Positions 24,099-35,050 are shown, counted from the first letter of the stretch. The stretch: DNA of 43,026 nucleotides from Euryarchaeota archaeon Ods02 (GCA_028751075.1 JAQZDA010000017.1:1-43026), one strand, 5' to 3'. Numbers and translations are program-made. Notes: a model not told the origin generated them from the sequence alone.

Positions 24099-24715
24099 CC
24101 GTCGACATCGTCGCCGGAGCCGCCGGTCTCCTGCTCTACAGCTTCTTCCTCTACCTCGTCTCCGTGTCCGTCGGCGTCTCCCTGAGCGTCTCCTTCCTCT
24201 GCTCCTTCGCCCGCTGTCTCGTCTTCGTAGATGGGTTCCTCGACCTCGACAACGTCTACCTCGTACTCTCCGTCTTCGACATCCGCTACCATGTAGGTTA
24301 CCGCCTGAGCCGGTTCCGCACCCGTGCAGCTTCCGGGGTTAAGCATCCTGATGCCGTTCTCCACTTCGTCGTAGACTTGGTGGCTGTGTCCGTAGACGGC
24401 GACTTCGGCGTCGTTGTACTCCGCGTGCTCCCGCACCTGCTGTCGGCCGTCGGTGCCGTGGCTGAGGAAGAACGTCACCTCCTCGAGGTCGAAGAGCTCG
24501 GCGTCCTCGAGGTCGATCATGCTGGGGTCCATGTTGCCGGTGACGGCTATCATCGCCTGGCTCTCGTTGACGAACTCCCTGAACGCCTTCTGGCTGTCGA
24601 AGTCCCCGGTGTGCACCGTTAGGTCTGCCTCGCGTACCTCCCTCCACACCTGCATCGGTACCTCGTCCTCGCGGAACGGGACGTGGCTGTCGCCGAGTAT
24701 CACTACGCGTGTCAT
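24095..24715 (-). CDS. YfcE/MJ0936-type metallophosphoesterase with acidic tail
   Basis: This is a 206-residue calcineurin-like phosphoesterase. Metal-binding motifs are GDSH (8-11), GDF (37-39), GNMD (60-63), SHG (85-87) and GHSH (109-112), with NPGS (126-129) closing the domain. In many YfcE proteins the third motif is GNCD or GNHD; here Met follows Asn. The catalytic domain ends near residue 155, and about 50 Asp/Glu/Gly-rich residues follow as a disordered tail beyond the usual family length. It would hydrolyse a phosphodiester or phosphomonoester; the substrate is unknown. It is first in a two-gene operon with the VOC gene (4-bp overlap). Confidence 0.9.
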   Translation of the reverse strand: MTRVVILGDSHVPFREDEVPMQVWREVREADLTVHTGDFDSQKAFREFVNESQAMIAVTGNMDPSMIDLEDAELFDLEEVTFFLSHGTDGRQQVREHAEYNDAEVAVYGHSHQVYDEVENGIRMLNPGSCTGAEPAQAVTYMVADVEDGEYEVDVVEVEEPIYEDETAGEGAEEGDAQGDADGHGDEVEEEAVEQETGGSGDDVDG

Positions 24716-24796
24716 GGAGTCTGTTTGCGGGGGAGCGACGAAAAAACAGTGGGGTCGACCTCCGTCGCCGACGGAGCAGGCCTCACGGCGGCGTAC

Positions 24797-26491
24797 TCAG
24801 TCTTCGACCTCTTCCAACGTGCTCTGCACCTTCTCGACTCCAACGGCTTCCGCTAACACCTGGAAACCCTGCTGTTCGACACCGTCGTCGGCCTCCGCTA
24901 TCAACCGGCTGACGATGAACTCTGGAGTCGACTTCCCGAGCTCATCGAACCGCGGCTGGTAGTCCACCTGTAGCTCGAGATCGTCGCTGAGGCCTTCGGC
25001 GAAGATGCCGTCGATGCGCGCGACCTCCGGCAGGGGCTTCAGGTCGTCCGCTAGATGAGTCACGTAGACGCCGACGGCGTCGCGCTCAACCGTCAGGGTG
25101 ACGAGACCGTGCAGCAGCTCCGCCGCGCTCCCGGGCTCCGTTATCGCCTCGAACTCGTCCACCAGCATCAACGTGTCACCAGCACCGGCGACCGGCGGCA
25201 CCACGCTTCGGAGCGTGGACTCCAGCACTCCGGCGTTGAAGCTCGAGTGCCTGCGGTGGAAGACGAGGTCCTCGAACACCGCGACCTCCGCGTCTTCGGC
25301 GGGCACCGGCAAACCCATCTGCGCGAGCAATACCACCTGACACACCGTCTCCAGCAGGGTGGTCTTTCCGCCGCTGTTCGCCCCCGTCAGCACCGCGACG
25401 CGTTCCGGACGGGTCTCACCGCCGACTCCGTAGTCTACAGGCTGGACGTCGTCGCCGCGTAGCACGAGGTCGAGGTTGCGGGCGGCTTCCACGGTGACTC
25501 CGTCGTCGACGTAGCTGGGGGGCTGGAGTCCGTAAACCCCCATGAACTCCGCGAGAGACACCTTGAAACCCAGCTCCTCTACGGCGTCTACGGCGCCGTC
25601 TACCTCGTCCTGCACGTCCTCCAGCTCCTCACGTAGCTCCTCCTCGACCTCGTCCTCCCGTTCCTCGACCCTCCGGCGGACGCGGTCGCCGAGCGTGCGA
25701 AGGCTGTCGCCGACGAAGTCCATGAGGTCGACTGCGTCCTGCGCACACGCTTCCTCGACCTCCGTGTAGTCCAACCCCGTCTCTTCGACGACGCGGTCGA
25801 CGAACGCCTCACGGACCTCGCCCGCGTCACGTGCGCCGGAGTCCCTTAGGGACTCCACAAGATCTGTTTCGTCCTCCTGCATGGACTCGACGGCCTCGAG
25901 CGCCTCCCGCTGCCGCGCTAGCTCGGTGTCGACATCGTCTCCGACGCCGGCTCCCTCGAGCTTCGTCAGCACCTCCCGCGCTTCCTCCAGCGCAGCGGCT
26001 TCGAGCTCCCGGAACACGGGGAACTCGCTGTCGACGTCGTGTTCCAGCAGTTCGAGCGCGACCTCGACGGCGGTGCGTTCCGTGCGGTCGTACTCGCCGA
26101 GCACGTCTACGACGCCGTCTCCGTCCACTCGGTCGAGGGCTTCCCGTGTCTCCACTATCTCCTGGAGGCGTTCCTCTGCTTCCTCCGCGGTGAGGTAGGG
26201 TGTGACGACGCTGACGCGGTCGGCTGCGTCGTCGTTGACGGCGTGACGCCCGACTATCTCCAGCAGGTCCTTATAGACTTCGCGGCTGTCGGGGGTGGCG
26301 AGGACGTCGAGGCCGCTACCGCCTTTCGCACGTCGGACGACGCGGGCAGCGCGCCCACGGGATAGTCCCGCGTCCTTCAGGGTCTTCAGGTCGGCGCGTT
26401 CGATCGCCTGCAGAGCTTCCTCTCTGCCGATCTCCTCGGTCAGAAGCTCCTCCGTCTTCGGGCCGACGCCCCAGTACTCCTGCAGCCTCAT
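24797..26491 (-). CDS. MutS-family ATPase (archaeal MutS2-like) with N-terminal HhH
   Basis: This 564-residue protein starts with a helix-hairpin-helix-like region (LQEYWGVGPKTEELLTEE, 3-20). A long charged helical segment follows (about 150-310), corresponding to the MutS core and clamp coiled coil. The C-terminal MutS ATPase domain has Walker A GANSGGKTT (370-378) and Walker B LMLVDEFEA (441-449), plus HRRHSSFNAGVLESTL and VTHLADDL. No mismatch-recognition domain and no C-terminal Smr nuclease domain are seen, so it differs from bacterial MutS1 and full MutS2. It probably binds branched or recombination DNA. It is divergent from the CoA-binding gene, with 60 bp between starts. Confidence 0.88.
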   Translation of the reverse strand: MRLQEYWGVGPKTEELLTEEIGREEALQAIERADLKTLKDAGLSRGRAARVVRRAKGGSGLDVLATPDSREVYKDLLEIVGRHAVNDDAADRVSVVTPYLTAEEAEERLQEIVETREALDRVDGDGVVDVLGEYDRTERTAVEVALELLEHDVDSEFPVFRELEAAALEEAREVLTKLEGAGVGDDVDTELARQREALEAVESMQEDETDLVESLRDSGARDAGEVREAFVDRVVEETGLDYTEVEEACAQDAVDLMDFVGDSLRTLGDRVRRRVEEREDEVEEELREELEDVQDEVDGAVDAVEELGFKVSLAEFMGVYGLQPPSYVDDGVTVEAARNLDLVLRGDDVQPVDYGVGGETRPERVAVLTGANSGGKTTLLETVCQVVLLAQMGLPVPAEDAEVAVFEDLVFHRRHSSFNAGVLESTLRSVVPPVAGAGDTLMLVDEFEAITEPGSAAELLHGLVTLTVERDAVGVYVTHLADDLKPLPEVARIDGIFAEGLSDDLELQVDYQPRFDELGKSTPEFIVSRLIAEADDGVEQQGFQVLAEAVGVEKVQSTLEEVED

Positions 26492-26551
26492 ACAGGTTAA
26501 CCGGGGGCGGGGGGCTTAACGCTTTTTTCACGCGGCCACGTGTTTCCGGGT

Positions 26552-26962
26552 ATGCCGGTAAGAACCGACGACGAACTCCGCGCCGCACTCACACACGACT
26601 CCGTAGCCGTGGTCGGCTGCTCCACCACGCCAGGTAAAGCCGCTCACGACGTCCCCCGATACCTCCTAGACAGCGGCTACGACGTCGTACCCGTCAACCC
26701 CTACGCCGACGAGGTGTTCGGTCGCGAAGCCTACGACTCCATCGTAGACGTCGAGGAAGAAGTAGACGTCGTCGACGTCTTCCGTCCAAGCGAGGAGCTC
26801 GACGGCATCGTCGACGATGTGCTCGCGAGGGACGACGTCGCGGTGCTCTGGACGCAGCAGGGTATCTCCGACCGCGAGGCCACGGACCGTGCGGAGGAAG
26901 CTGGTGTCACGGTAGTGGAGGACAGGTGTATGAAGGTCGAGCACCAGCGGCTGATGGGTTGA
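26552..26962 (+). CDS. CoA-binding (Rossmann) domain protein
   Basis: This 136-residue single-domain protein is a CoA_binding_2 member. SVAVVGCSTTPGKAAHDVPR (with the nucleotide-binding loop) is followed by DVVPVNPYADEVFG, DVVDVFRPSEE, VLWTQQGI and VVEDRCMKVEHQRL, the usual C-terminal Cys-Met element. I chose the ATG at 26552 over the upstream one at 26540. These proteins resemble the CoA-binding half of succinyl-CoA synthetase; their role is not settled. It is 108 bp upstream of the malic enzyme gene on the same strand, but that gene has its own TATA box. Confidence 0.9.
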   Translation: MPVRTDDELRAALTHDSVAVVGCSTTPGKAAHDVPRYLLDSGYDVVPVNPYADEVFGREAYDSIVDVEEEVDVVDVFRPSEELDGIVDDVLARDDVAVLWTQQGISDREATDRAEEAGVTVVEDRCMKVEHQRLMG

Positions 26963-27040
26963 TCGGGGGGTGTCGAGACGGAGGGGGCCGTCGAAACCAT
27001 GGACGACGTCCGTCGACTATACCTGGCGGGGAACCCTACG

Positions 27041-27046
27041 TTTTAA
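27041..27046 (+). promoter_or_regulatory. TATA box of the malic enzyme gene
   Basis: TTTTAA is centred about 27 nt before the ATG at 27071, consistent with a leaderless transcript. Confidence 0.55.
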
Positions 27047-27070
27047 CCTGTCGTCGCCGAACCTGTATCC

Positions 27071-29362
<2,292 letters not shown>

Positions 29363-29406
29363 TCGACCGATTTCCTCTAACATAGCTCACGCACAGTTGC
29401 AGTTGG

Positions 29407-29411
29407 TTTTA
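29407..29411 (+). promoter_or_regulatory. TATA box of the DUF302 gene
   Basis: TTTTA lies about 27 nt before the ATG at 29437, again the leaderless spacing. Confidence 0.5.
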
Positions 29412-29436
29412 GTCCTCCGCCGACGTCCATCCTTAC

Positions 29437-29871
29437 ATGCTACCGATAGACCCAGAGGAGATAGACCCCGAGGACTTCGGCGAGGAGACCGCGACGCTGG
29501 AGATGGAGCACAGGGAAGCTGTCGAACACGTCCGTGAGACCTGTGAGGAAGTTGGTTTCGGCGTGCCGGTTGAGTTCAGTCCGTCGGAGCTCCTGAACGA
29601 GAAGGTCGACGCCGACCGTAGTCCCTACTACGTCCTCGGCGCCTGCAACCCCCGGATGGCGGACCGCGCGCTCGACAGCAGTCTGAAGATCGGCGGCTTG
29701 TTCCCCTGTAACATGGTGGTGTGGCAGCTGGAGCCCGGGCTCCAGAAGGTCTACCACGTCTCCATAATGCGGATAGCGCGTCTGTTAGGGATGGCGCCCG
29801 ACGACCAGGACTGGCAGATGATAGTCGACGAGACCGGTGAAATGGTCGACGAGTTCTTCCGGAAGCTGTAG
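29437..29871 (+). CDS. DUF302 family protein
   Basis: This 144-residue cytoplasmic protein has the DUF302 core: EVGFGVPVEFSPSELLNEKV, YYVLGACNPRMADRAL and IGGLFPCNMVVWQL, with the two family Cys in GACNP and FPCN. The C-terminal 45 residues (KVYHVSIMRIARLLGMAPDD) extend beyond the minimal domain. DUF302 proteins are widespread, form dimers and have no settled biochemical role; links to redox or sulfur metabolism have been suggested. It converges with the minus-strand gene at 29890 (18 bp between stops). Confidence 0.88.
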   Translation: MLPIDPEEIDPEDFGEETATLEMEHREAVEHVRETCEEVGFGVPVEFSPSELLNEKVDADRSPYYVLGACNPRMADRALDSSLKIGGLFPCNMVVWQLEPGLQKVYHVSIMRIARLLGMAPDDQDWQMIVDETGEMVDEFFRKL

Positions 29872-29889
29872 CGCCTGAACAAGTAGCTT

Positions 29890-30903
29890 TCAGCCGCGGT
29901 ACTCCGCAGGTGAGTACTCGTCCTTGCTTCCAACGGGAGGTGTCTTACCCGCCCACTCAGTTCGAGCCGAGTCCGACGACATCTCCCTGACGTCGCTCCA
30001 GCCGTCGCTCTCCTCCACCCTGTACCGAACCTCTATCGGAGTCAGCGAGGAGTGTGAGACGTACCTGCTGGTGTCGTCCGGCGTCAGGTACGCGGCTTTC
30101 CGGTACTTCCCTTCGTCTTCGACGTCGACGGATATCTCGAGGTCGACGCCCTCGCCTTTCGCCTCAACCTGCCAGCGTCCGGGTTCGTTGACCGGTGACT
30201 CCGACGCCAACGGACCGAGGACGTGTTTCAACCGGTTTAGCATGTGGACGTCTCCGTCGCGGCGGAAACACAGGGAGACCTTACCCTCGACCTCGAGGAC
30301 CTCCAGCACGGCGTCGTCTTCGGGGAAGCTGTTGCAGTGTATCCAGCTCCAGCTGTCGGGGGACGACGCGCCGACGGTGTGGCCCTGATGGCCGGGGGCG
30401 TCGTCGAACTCGATGGATTCGCCGTCGACCTCGATCTTGCCGGTCATCCGGACGCTCTGGTTGGCGCTCCAGTGTCGGCCGCTGCCGAGGAACTTCTCCG
30501 CGAAGTCCGTGAGCTTCTCGCTCCGCAGGGGGGTGAAGGTGACGGTGTCGGGTTCGTACTCGAACTCCCACGACACCTCGGCGTCGTCGGTGTCGAGGCT
30601 GCCTTCCGCGCCCTCGTACGACAGCCGGCTGTCGTCGAAAGCGAGTTCGAAGGGCTCCGAGAAGGAGACTTCGTCGAGATCGGACGCCAGGGAGGTGAAG
30701 AAGCCGTCTCCGTCTCGACGGGTCAAACCCGCCCACGTCCTCGCCTCCTGTCTACCGCTCTCAGTCGAGATCAAGGTGTACCTGTACCAGAAAGCGTGTT
30801 CACAGTCTTCCGTCGTCACCAGGCTGTAGTAGACCTCGCGGCCGGGCTCGCCTTCCGCGAGAGGCCAGCTGAAGTGCGGGCTGTTGCCGTGTCTCCGTGT
30901 CAT
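29890..30903 (-). CDS. Lipocalin-like protein, possible CrtC/tocopherol-cyclase relative
   Basis: This 337-residue soluble protein is mainly beta-rich. Conserved-looking blocks are HFSWPLAEGEPGREVYYSLV at the start, a central GHQGHTVGASSPDSWSWIHC followed by NSFPEDDAVLEVL, and RWQVEAKGEGVDLEISVDV. The HxG...W-x-W-x-x-C/N pattern recalls the lipocalin-like fold of hydroxyneurosporene synthase (CrtC), AttH and tocopherol cyclase, but I cannot confirm it. There is no signal peptide. It is the last of four minus-strand genes (DUF7344-like, TrmB, amphi-Trp, this) with gaps of 60-80 bp, so partial co-transcription is possible. Confidence 0.7.
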   Translation of the reverse strand: MTRRHGNSPHFSWPLAEGEPGREVYYSLVTTEDCEHAFWYRYTLISTESGRQEARTWAGLTRRDGDGFFTSLASDLDEVSFSEPFELAFDDSRLSYEGAEGSLDTDDAEVSWEFEYEPDTVTFTPLRSEKLTDFAEKFLGSGRHWSANQSVRMTGKIEVDGESIEFDDAPGHQGHTVGASSPDSWSWIHCNSFPEDDAVLEVLEVEGKVSLCFRRDGDVHMLNRLKHVLGPLASESPVNEPGRWQVEAKGEGVDLEISVDVEDEGKYRKAAYLTPDDTSRYVSHSSLTPIEVRYRVEESDGWSDVREMSSDSARTEWAGKTPPVGSKDEYSPAEYRG

Positions 30904-30983
30904 GCCTCTACTTCGGCAACCTCTGGTTTATTGGTTACGCCGATAGTCCTCGCAGGAGAGGTCCCTGTGGATCCGTCTCTAAC

Positions 30984-31247
30984 TTACTCGAGACGGAGCT
31001 CTCCCCCGCCTTCGCCTGGCTTCCACTCTATCTCGAACTCTATGCTGTACTCCTCGCCGCTTCCCTCGTCCTCACGCTCTATCTTTACCTCGAAGTCCGC
31101 TTCATCGGGTATCTCCAGAGATACCTCTTCGTCACCGCTCGCCACCGTCATCTCTCCCTCGTGGACTGAGGTTGCGGCGTCGTAGAGAAACTCGGCTATC
31201 TCGTCGCGGCTGTGTCTACGTTCTACCTCGAACAGAACTTCTTCCAT
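30984..31247 (-). CDS. Amphi-Trp domain protein
   Basis: This 87-residue protein fits the amphi-Trp domain family. It opens with EEVLFEVERRHSRDEIAEFL, has SLEIPDEADFEVKIERE in the middle, and closes with the amphipathic SIEFEIEWKPG strand bearing the conserved Trp. The family is found in haloarchaea and some bacteria, as single small proteins of unknown function. It lies between the TrmB regulator and the lipocalin-like gene on the same strand. Confidence 0.88.
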   Translation of the reverse strand: MEEVLFEVERRHSRDEIAEFLYDAATSVHEGEMTVASGDEEVSLEIPDEADFEVKIEREDEGSGEEYSIEFEIEWKPGEGGGELRLE

Positions 31248-31310
31248 AAGACCTGAGACGTCGCCGGAGGTTAAATCTCCTGCGGGTGCAGGTTCGCTGG
31301 AACTCCTGGG

Positions 31311-32081
31311 TCAGAAAAGCGCTTCCTCTAGCCAGCCCTCGGTTATCTGTATGAATATAGTGGCGAAGCTAGTGTCCTTGCTCCAGATAGCTGTCTCCTC
31401 GCTCTCCCGTGCCCCGTCGCTGGTTCCCAGAACGCTCATCAGGACTGTGTCTCCGTCCACCATGAGGAACCGACCTCCTTCATCCTCTCGCTTCAGCCTC
31501 TCGGGGGTGTCCACTGTGTTCACCTCACTGTCGGTGAAGAGAGATCTAACCTCCTCGACCTCGCTCATCACGTATACCTCGACCCCGTTGCCGCTGGCGT
31601 CGAGCAGCACCTCACGGATGCCGTCGCCAACCAGCGTCGTCTCCGTGGCGCTGAACACCACTCGTTCGTCGACGTCGTCGACGAGGTCCCTTATTCTCGC
31701 GTCTATGCTGTCGGTTCCCTTCACCGTCCAGAAGTCCTGACGTTCCTCGTCCGCTTCACCGGCCTGCTCTCGGGCGCGTTCGAGGTAGGTGAACGCCCTG
31801 TTCTCCTCGGACTGGAACCGTTCTTCGAGCCTGACCCTCGCTTCGTCGAGGTCTACGGGACGGTACTCTATAGGTTTCGACCTCTGAACCTCGACCAATC
31901 CTCTCTCCTCCAATGACTCCGCCGCACCGTACACCTGTGACCTCGGTACATCAGCTATCTCGTAGACGTCCCGTGCCGTACCGATGCCGAGCTTCTGTAG
32001 AGCGATGAAGACCTTGCTCTCGTACTCTGACAGACCCAGGTGTTTCAACGACTCCACAGCCTGGTCTTCCTCTACATCCAT
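31311..32081 (-). CDS. TrmB-family transcriptional regulator
   Basis: This 256-residue protein has an N-terminal winged helix of TrmB type: LKHLGLSEYESKVFIALQKL (12-31), ARDVYEIADVPRSQVYGAAE and LEERGLVEVQRSKPIEYRPV. A helical linker (about 85-115) leads to a C-terminal phospholipase-D-like/TrmB effector region (120-256; DSIDARIRDLVDDVDERVVF, FLMVDGDTVLMSV). The family controls sugar uptake and central metabolism in archaea. The long sugar-binding TrmB extension is absent here, so the ligand is unknown. It is 79 bp downstream of a DUF7344-like regulator on the same strand. Confidence 0.9.
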   Translation of the reverse strand: MDVEEDQAVESLKHLGLSEYESKVFIALQKLGIGTARDVYEIADVPRSQVYGAAESLEERGLVEVQRSKPIEYRPVDLDEARVRLEERFQSEENRAFTYLERAREQAGEADEERQDFWTVKGTDSIDARIRDLVDDVDERVVFSATETTLVGDGIREVLLDASGNGVEVYVMSEVEEVRSLFTDSEVNTVDTPERLKREDEGGRFLMVDGDTVLMSVLGTSDGARESEETAIWSKDTSFATIFIQITEGWLEEALF

Positions 32082-32160
32082 CTGGTTACACGTTGAAAGG
32101 ACCGCTCTTACGTCTTGCGGTCACGGTGAATAGTACGTCTCCATACCTGTTTCAGATGGA

Positions 32161-32688
32161 CTATATCGAACGACGAGTAACCGTCTGATACAGCGCGCTG
32201 AAAGCTATCACGGTTAGGAAGAATATGCTCCAGTACGCCACCTCTGTGTCCGAGATCAGGGGTATATCTATCGTCTCGCTCGACCTCGTCAGCACCGACA
32301 GCAGTATTATTGTGAGTCCTATAGCGCTGACGCCGAGGTAGTACTCGCTCCAAGAGAGCTCTCCGGGCTCCACTACCTCCATGTAGACTGTGACCTCCTG
32401 GAACTGCTCCGCGACCTCGATAGTCTTCTCGTCGGTGTCGTAGTTCACGATCTCGAGATCGTCCAGCTCCGGTAGATGCGTCTGATGGAGGCTGACGTAG
32501 ACCGTCTTCCGGGAGTCCTTCGGCGGTGGGCTCTCACCTGTCTCTATCTCCGCGATGTGCTCCGCGAGCTCTCCGATGGACACCGCTCCCTCGGCTCCCC
32601 TGAGGTAGTTGATCGTCTCACGGCGCCGTTGGCTGCTCAGAACCTCGTATATCCGGTTCTCGTCGAGCTCCGGAGTCTCCTCAGACAT
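32161..32688 (-). CDS. DUF7344-like winged-helix protein with two membrane helices
   Basis: This 175-residue protein has an N-terminal winged-helix domain: ENRIYEVLSSQRRRETINYL, SIGELAEHIAEIETGESPPP and RKTVYVSLHQTHLPELDDLE. Two hydrophobic segments follow (about 119-138 and 150-168), making it a membrane-bound DNA-binding protein. This architecture is common in haloarchaea (DUF7344 type) and is usually thought to be regulatory. A predicted membrane location would let it link an envelope signal to transcription. It precedes the TrmB gene. Confidence 0.85.
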   Translation of the reverse strand: MSEETPELDENRIYEVLSSQRRRETINYLRGAEGAVSIGELAEHIAEIETGESPPPKDSRKTVYVSLHQTHLPELDDLEIVNYDTDEKTIEVAEQFQEVTVYMEVVEPGELSWSEYYLGVSAIGLTIILLSVLTRSSETIDIPLISDTEVAYWSIFFLTVIAFSALYQTVTRRSI

Positions 32689-32802
32689 CTCGTCTTGGTT
32701 GAACCACAGAGTACTGGGACATTAAGCTTGCCTTAAACTCTACGCCGCTCGCACGACGTCTGTCACACGGGTCCGACTCCGAGACACTGTCGAATCAGGC
32801 GT

Positions 32803-33246
32803 TCAGCTTCGGATGCGTACCGCTACCCCCGAGGAGAAGTCCCTGAGCTCCTCCGCGGACATCTCCATCCTACCCGTCGCAACGAGGCTGTCACCCGGTC
32901 CAGTCACCAGCACCTCGTCACGCGCCCGCAGATTTTCATCGACATTACGGACGAACTTCGCGAAACCGTTACGACCTTCCTCCAGGTACTCGACGCTCTC
33001 CTCACCGAACTCCACACGTAGCTTCGGCGCTGCGAACCGTTCGTGCAGCCTCTGCGCTGCATCCATCGAGAGCGTGAACCTTCCGTCAGTTCCCGCGGAA
33101 ACCAGACGACTGTCACCGTCGAACACCTGTGTGACGCGACCGGAGCTGCTCCTCATGAACTCTAGGTCGCCTCTGAAGACGGCGTCGCCGGCGCCGCTGC
33201 CGAACTGGTAGTCCGCCATCGTCTTCAGCCGACGGAGGTCGTCCAT
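32803..33246 (-). CDS. PUA-domain protein (archaeosine transglycosylase-related)
   Basis: This 147-residue protein starts at the ATG at 33246. The N-terminal half resembles the C-terminal region of archaeal tRNA-guanine transglycosylase and similar PUA proteins (YQFGSGAGDAVFRGDLEFMR, TDGRFTLSMDAAQRLHERFA). The C-terminal half is a PUA domain, AKFVRNVDENLRARDEVLVT through DSLVATGRMEMSAEELRDF, ending GVAVRIR. Its role is probably RNA binding or participation in tRNA modification; no catalytic domain is present. It is divergent from the NAD(P)HX repair gene, with 59 bp between starts and a T-rich segment between them. Confidence 0.85.
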   Translation of the reverse strand: MDDLRRLKTMADYQFGSGAGDAVFRGDLEFMRSSSGRVTQVFDGDSRLVSAGTDGRFTLSMDAAQRLHERFAAPKLRVEFGEESVEYLEEGRNGFAKFVRNVDENLRARDEVLVTGPGDSLVATGRMEMSAEELRDFSSGVAVRIRS

Positions 33247-33274
33247 ACCCGAACGACGTGACGGTGTGACAAGG

Positions 33275-33280
33275 TTTTTT
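33275..33280 (+). promoter_or_regulatory. T-rich promoter element of the NAD(P)HX repair gene
   Basis: TTTTTT is centred about 28 nt before the ATG at 33306 and about 31 nt before the minus-strand start at 33246. It could serve as a TATA-like element for both divergent genes; the fit is better for the plus strand. Confidence 0.4.
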
Positions 33281-33305
33281 CGTCCCTGACCTCGAACGTC
33301 AAGCC

Positions 33306-34727
33306 ATGATAACCTCTCGGAGGATGGCTGCAGTCGACGCCAACGCGGGCGGGCTAGGCGTTCCACCGGAGAAACTGATGGAGAACGCTGGAGCCGCAGT
33401 GGCGAGGGAGATACGAATCCGCCACGACGACCCGGAGGTCACAGTGGTCGCCGGTACAGGGAACAACGGAGGAGACGGCCTCGTCGCGGCACGGTTCCTC
33501 GATGCGACCACCGTCCTCCTCGGAGACAGAGACGACGTCAGCTCCGAAGTCTCAAGACAGAACCTCGACGCTCTGTTAGACGCCGGATACGACGTCCTGA
33601 AGGTCGGCGACTCAGCAGAACTGGACCCGGCTCTATTTGACGTAGACGTAGTCGTCGACGCCGTCCTCGGAACAGGTGTCTCGGGAGACGTCAGGGAGCC
33701 CGCGGCTTCCGCAGCAGATCTCGTGAACGCTTCGAACGCCTACGTGACCTCCGTCGACGTACCCAGCGGCGTCGACCCCGACTCAAGCGAACCCGAAGTC
33801 AGCTACGTCGACTGCGACTTGGTGGTGACCTTCCATGACCGCAAACCCGTCCACGACGGCCTCGACTGCGACGTAGAGGTAGCGGACATCGGCATCCCCC
33901 CCGCTGCGGAGACCTACGTAGGAGTAGGCGACGTCCGGCAGGTCGAGCGCGACCCCGACAGCCATAAGGGAGAGAACGGAGTCGTCGCCGTCGTCGGCGG
34001 CGGACCCTACACAGGTGCACCCATCCTGTCGGCGAAAGCAGTGCTGCGTGCTGGTGGCGACCTGAGCTACCTCGTGACACCCCAGCACGTCGCAGACGCC
34101 GCCGCAGAGGAACACGACCTGATACCACGCTCCGTCGAAGGCAGCCTCCTGACACGTGACTCCGTCGTCGAACACGCCGACGTCGTAGGGGACGCCGACG
34201 CCGCCGTCGTCGGCCCGGGTCTCGGCGGCTCGGACGCGGCGCTTGAAGCTGCGGAGGAGGTGTTGGAGACCGCGGAACGCAGCGTCGTCGACGCTGAAGC
34301 CATCTCAGCTGTCACGGACGCCGAGACCTCGCCGGATTCCACTGTGGTGACGCCTCACGCCGGCGAGCTAGCGAAGCACCTGGGGTTAGAAGCCGGTGAA
34401 GACGTAGACAGCCGGAAGGAGGCGGCGGAGGCGGCGGCGAGGAATCACGGTGTAACGGTGTCTCTGAAAGGCCGTATCGACGTAGTCTCAGACGGTGAAC
34501 GCACGCGGCTGTCGCGCACCGGCAACCCGGGTATGACGGTGGGTGGCACAGGCGACGTCCTCGCAGGCGTCACCGGCAGGCTCCTGGCGACTGAGCCGGC
34601 TTTCGAAGCCGCCTGCGTCGCCGTCTACGTCAACGGCAGAGCAGGCGACAGCGTCTACACCGACCTCGGTGACGGATTGATGGCATCCGACATCGTAGAA
34701 ATGCTGCCAGAGGCTCTCCAACTGTAG
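33306..34727 (+). CDS. nnr: Bifunctional NAD(P)H-hydrate repair enzyme (epimerase and dehydratase)
   Basis: This 473-residue fusion has a YjeF-N epimerase domain (about 1-210), with MENAGAAVAREI and the AGTGNNGGDGLVAARF loop (49-64) plus SVDVPSGVDPDS. The C-terminal ribokinase-like dehydratase domain (about 215-473) has KAVLRAGGDLSYLVTP, VVGPGLGG, VVTPHAGELAKHLG and NPGMTVGGTGDVLAGVTG (407-424). It restores damaged NADHX and NADPHX, the dehydratase using ADP or ATP. The length and domain order match the bacterial and archaeal fusion. It converges with rpoL (41 bp between stops). Confidence 0.95.
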   Translation: MITSRRMAAVDANAGGLGVPPEKLMENAGAAVAREIRIRHDDPEVTVVAGTGNNGGDGLVAARFLDATTVLLGDRDDVSSEVSRQNLDALLDAGYDVLKVGDSAELDPALFDVDVVVDAVLGTGVSGDVREPAASAADLVNASNAYVTSVDVPSGVDPDSSEPEVSYVDCDLVVTFHDRKPVHDGLDCDVEVADIGIPPAAETYVGVGDVRQVERDPDSHKGENGVVAVVGGGPYTGAPILSAKAVLRAGGDLSYLVTPQHVADAAAEEHDLIPRSVEGSLLTRDSVVEHADVVGDADAAVVGPGLGGSDAALEAAEEVLETAERSVVDAEAISAVTDAETSPDSTVVTPHAGELAKHLGLEAGEDVDSRKEAAEAAARNHGVTVSLKGRIDVVSDGERTRLSRTGNPGMTVGGTGDVLAGVTGRLLATEPAFEAACVAVYVNGRAGDSVYTDLGDGLMASDIVEMLPEALQL

Positions 34728-34768
34728 ATACCGTTTTAACCTGGAACGGATAAACTTCCTGAAGCCGT

Positions 34769-35050
34769 CTAAAGTGCGGCGCGGACCTCTTCCTCGAACG
34801 ACTCCGCGTCCTCCTGCAGGTTGTTAGCCGCTTCCTCGATAGCGTCCAGGGGGTCGCTGTCCACGGTTTCCACGTAGAGGATGGGGTCGGTCTTGCTTCC
34901 GCTCTGTTCGGGGTTCATGTCGTACGTCGCCGCCTCCACGTCCTCCAGCCGAAGCAGGGAGTCCTTCAGCACGTTCAGCAGCGTGTGGTCCTGTCCACCT
35001 ATCTCGACCTCTACCGAGCTGTCTTCCTTGGACAGTATAGTGACGTTCAT
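34769..35050 (-). CDS. rpoL: DNA-directed RNA polymerase subunit Rpo11 (L)
   Basis: This 93-residue protein is the archaeal counterpart of eukaryotic Rpb11, which with subunit D forms the platform for polymerase assembly. The dimerisation signature EVEIGGQDHTLLNVLKDSLL is present, and the family segment ATYDMNPEQSG is followed by PILYVETVDSDPLDAIEEA. The length is normal. It stands alone between two plus-strand genes, divergent from the rhomboid gene. Confidence 0.95.
   Translation of the reverse strand: MNVTILSKEDSSVEVEIGGQDHTLLNVLKDSLLRLEDVEAATYDMNPEQSGSKTDPILYVETVDSDPLDAIEEAANNLQEDAESFEEEVRAAL

Noticed and set aside
29890-30903. Assignment as carotenoid 1,2-hydratase
   Set aside because: Only a short HxG...WxW pattern is suggestive; no carotenoid biosynthesis gene is near.
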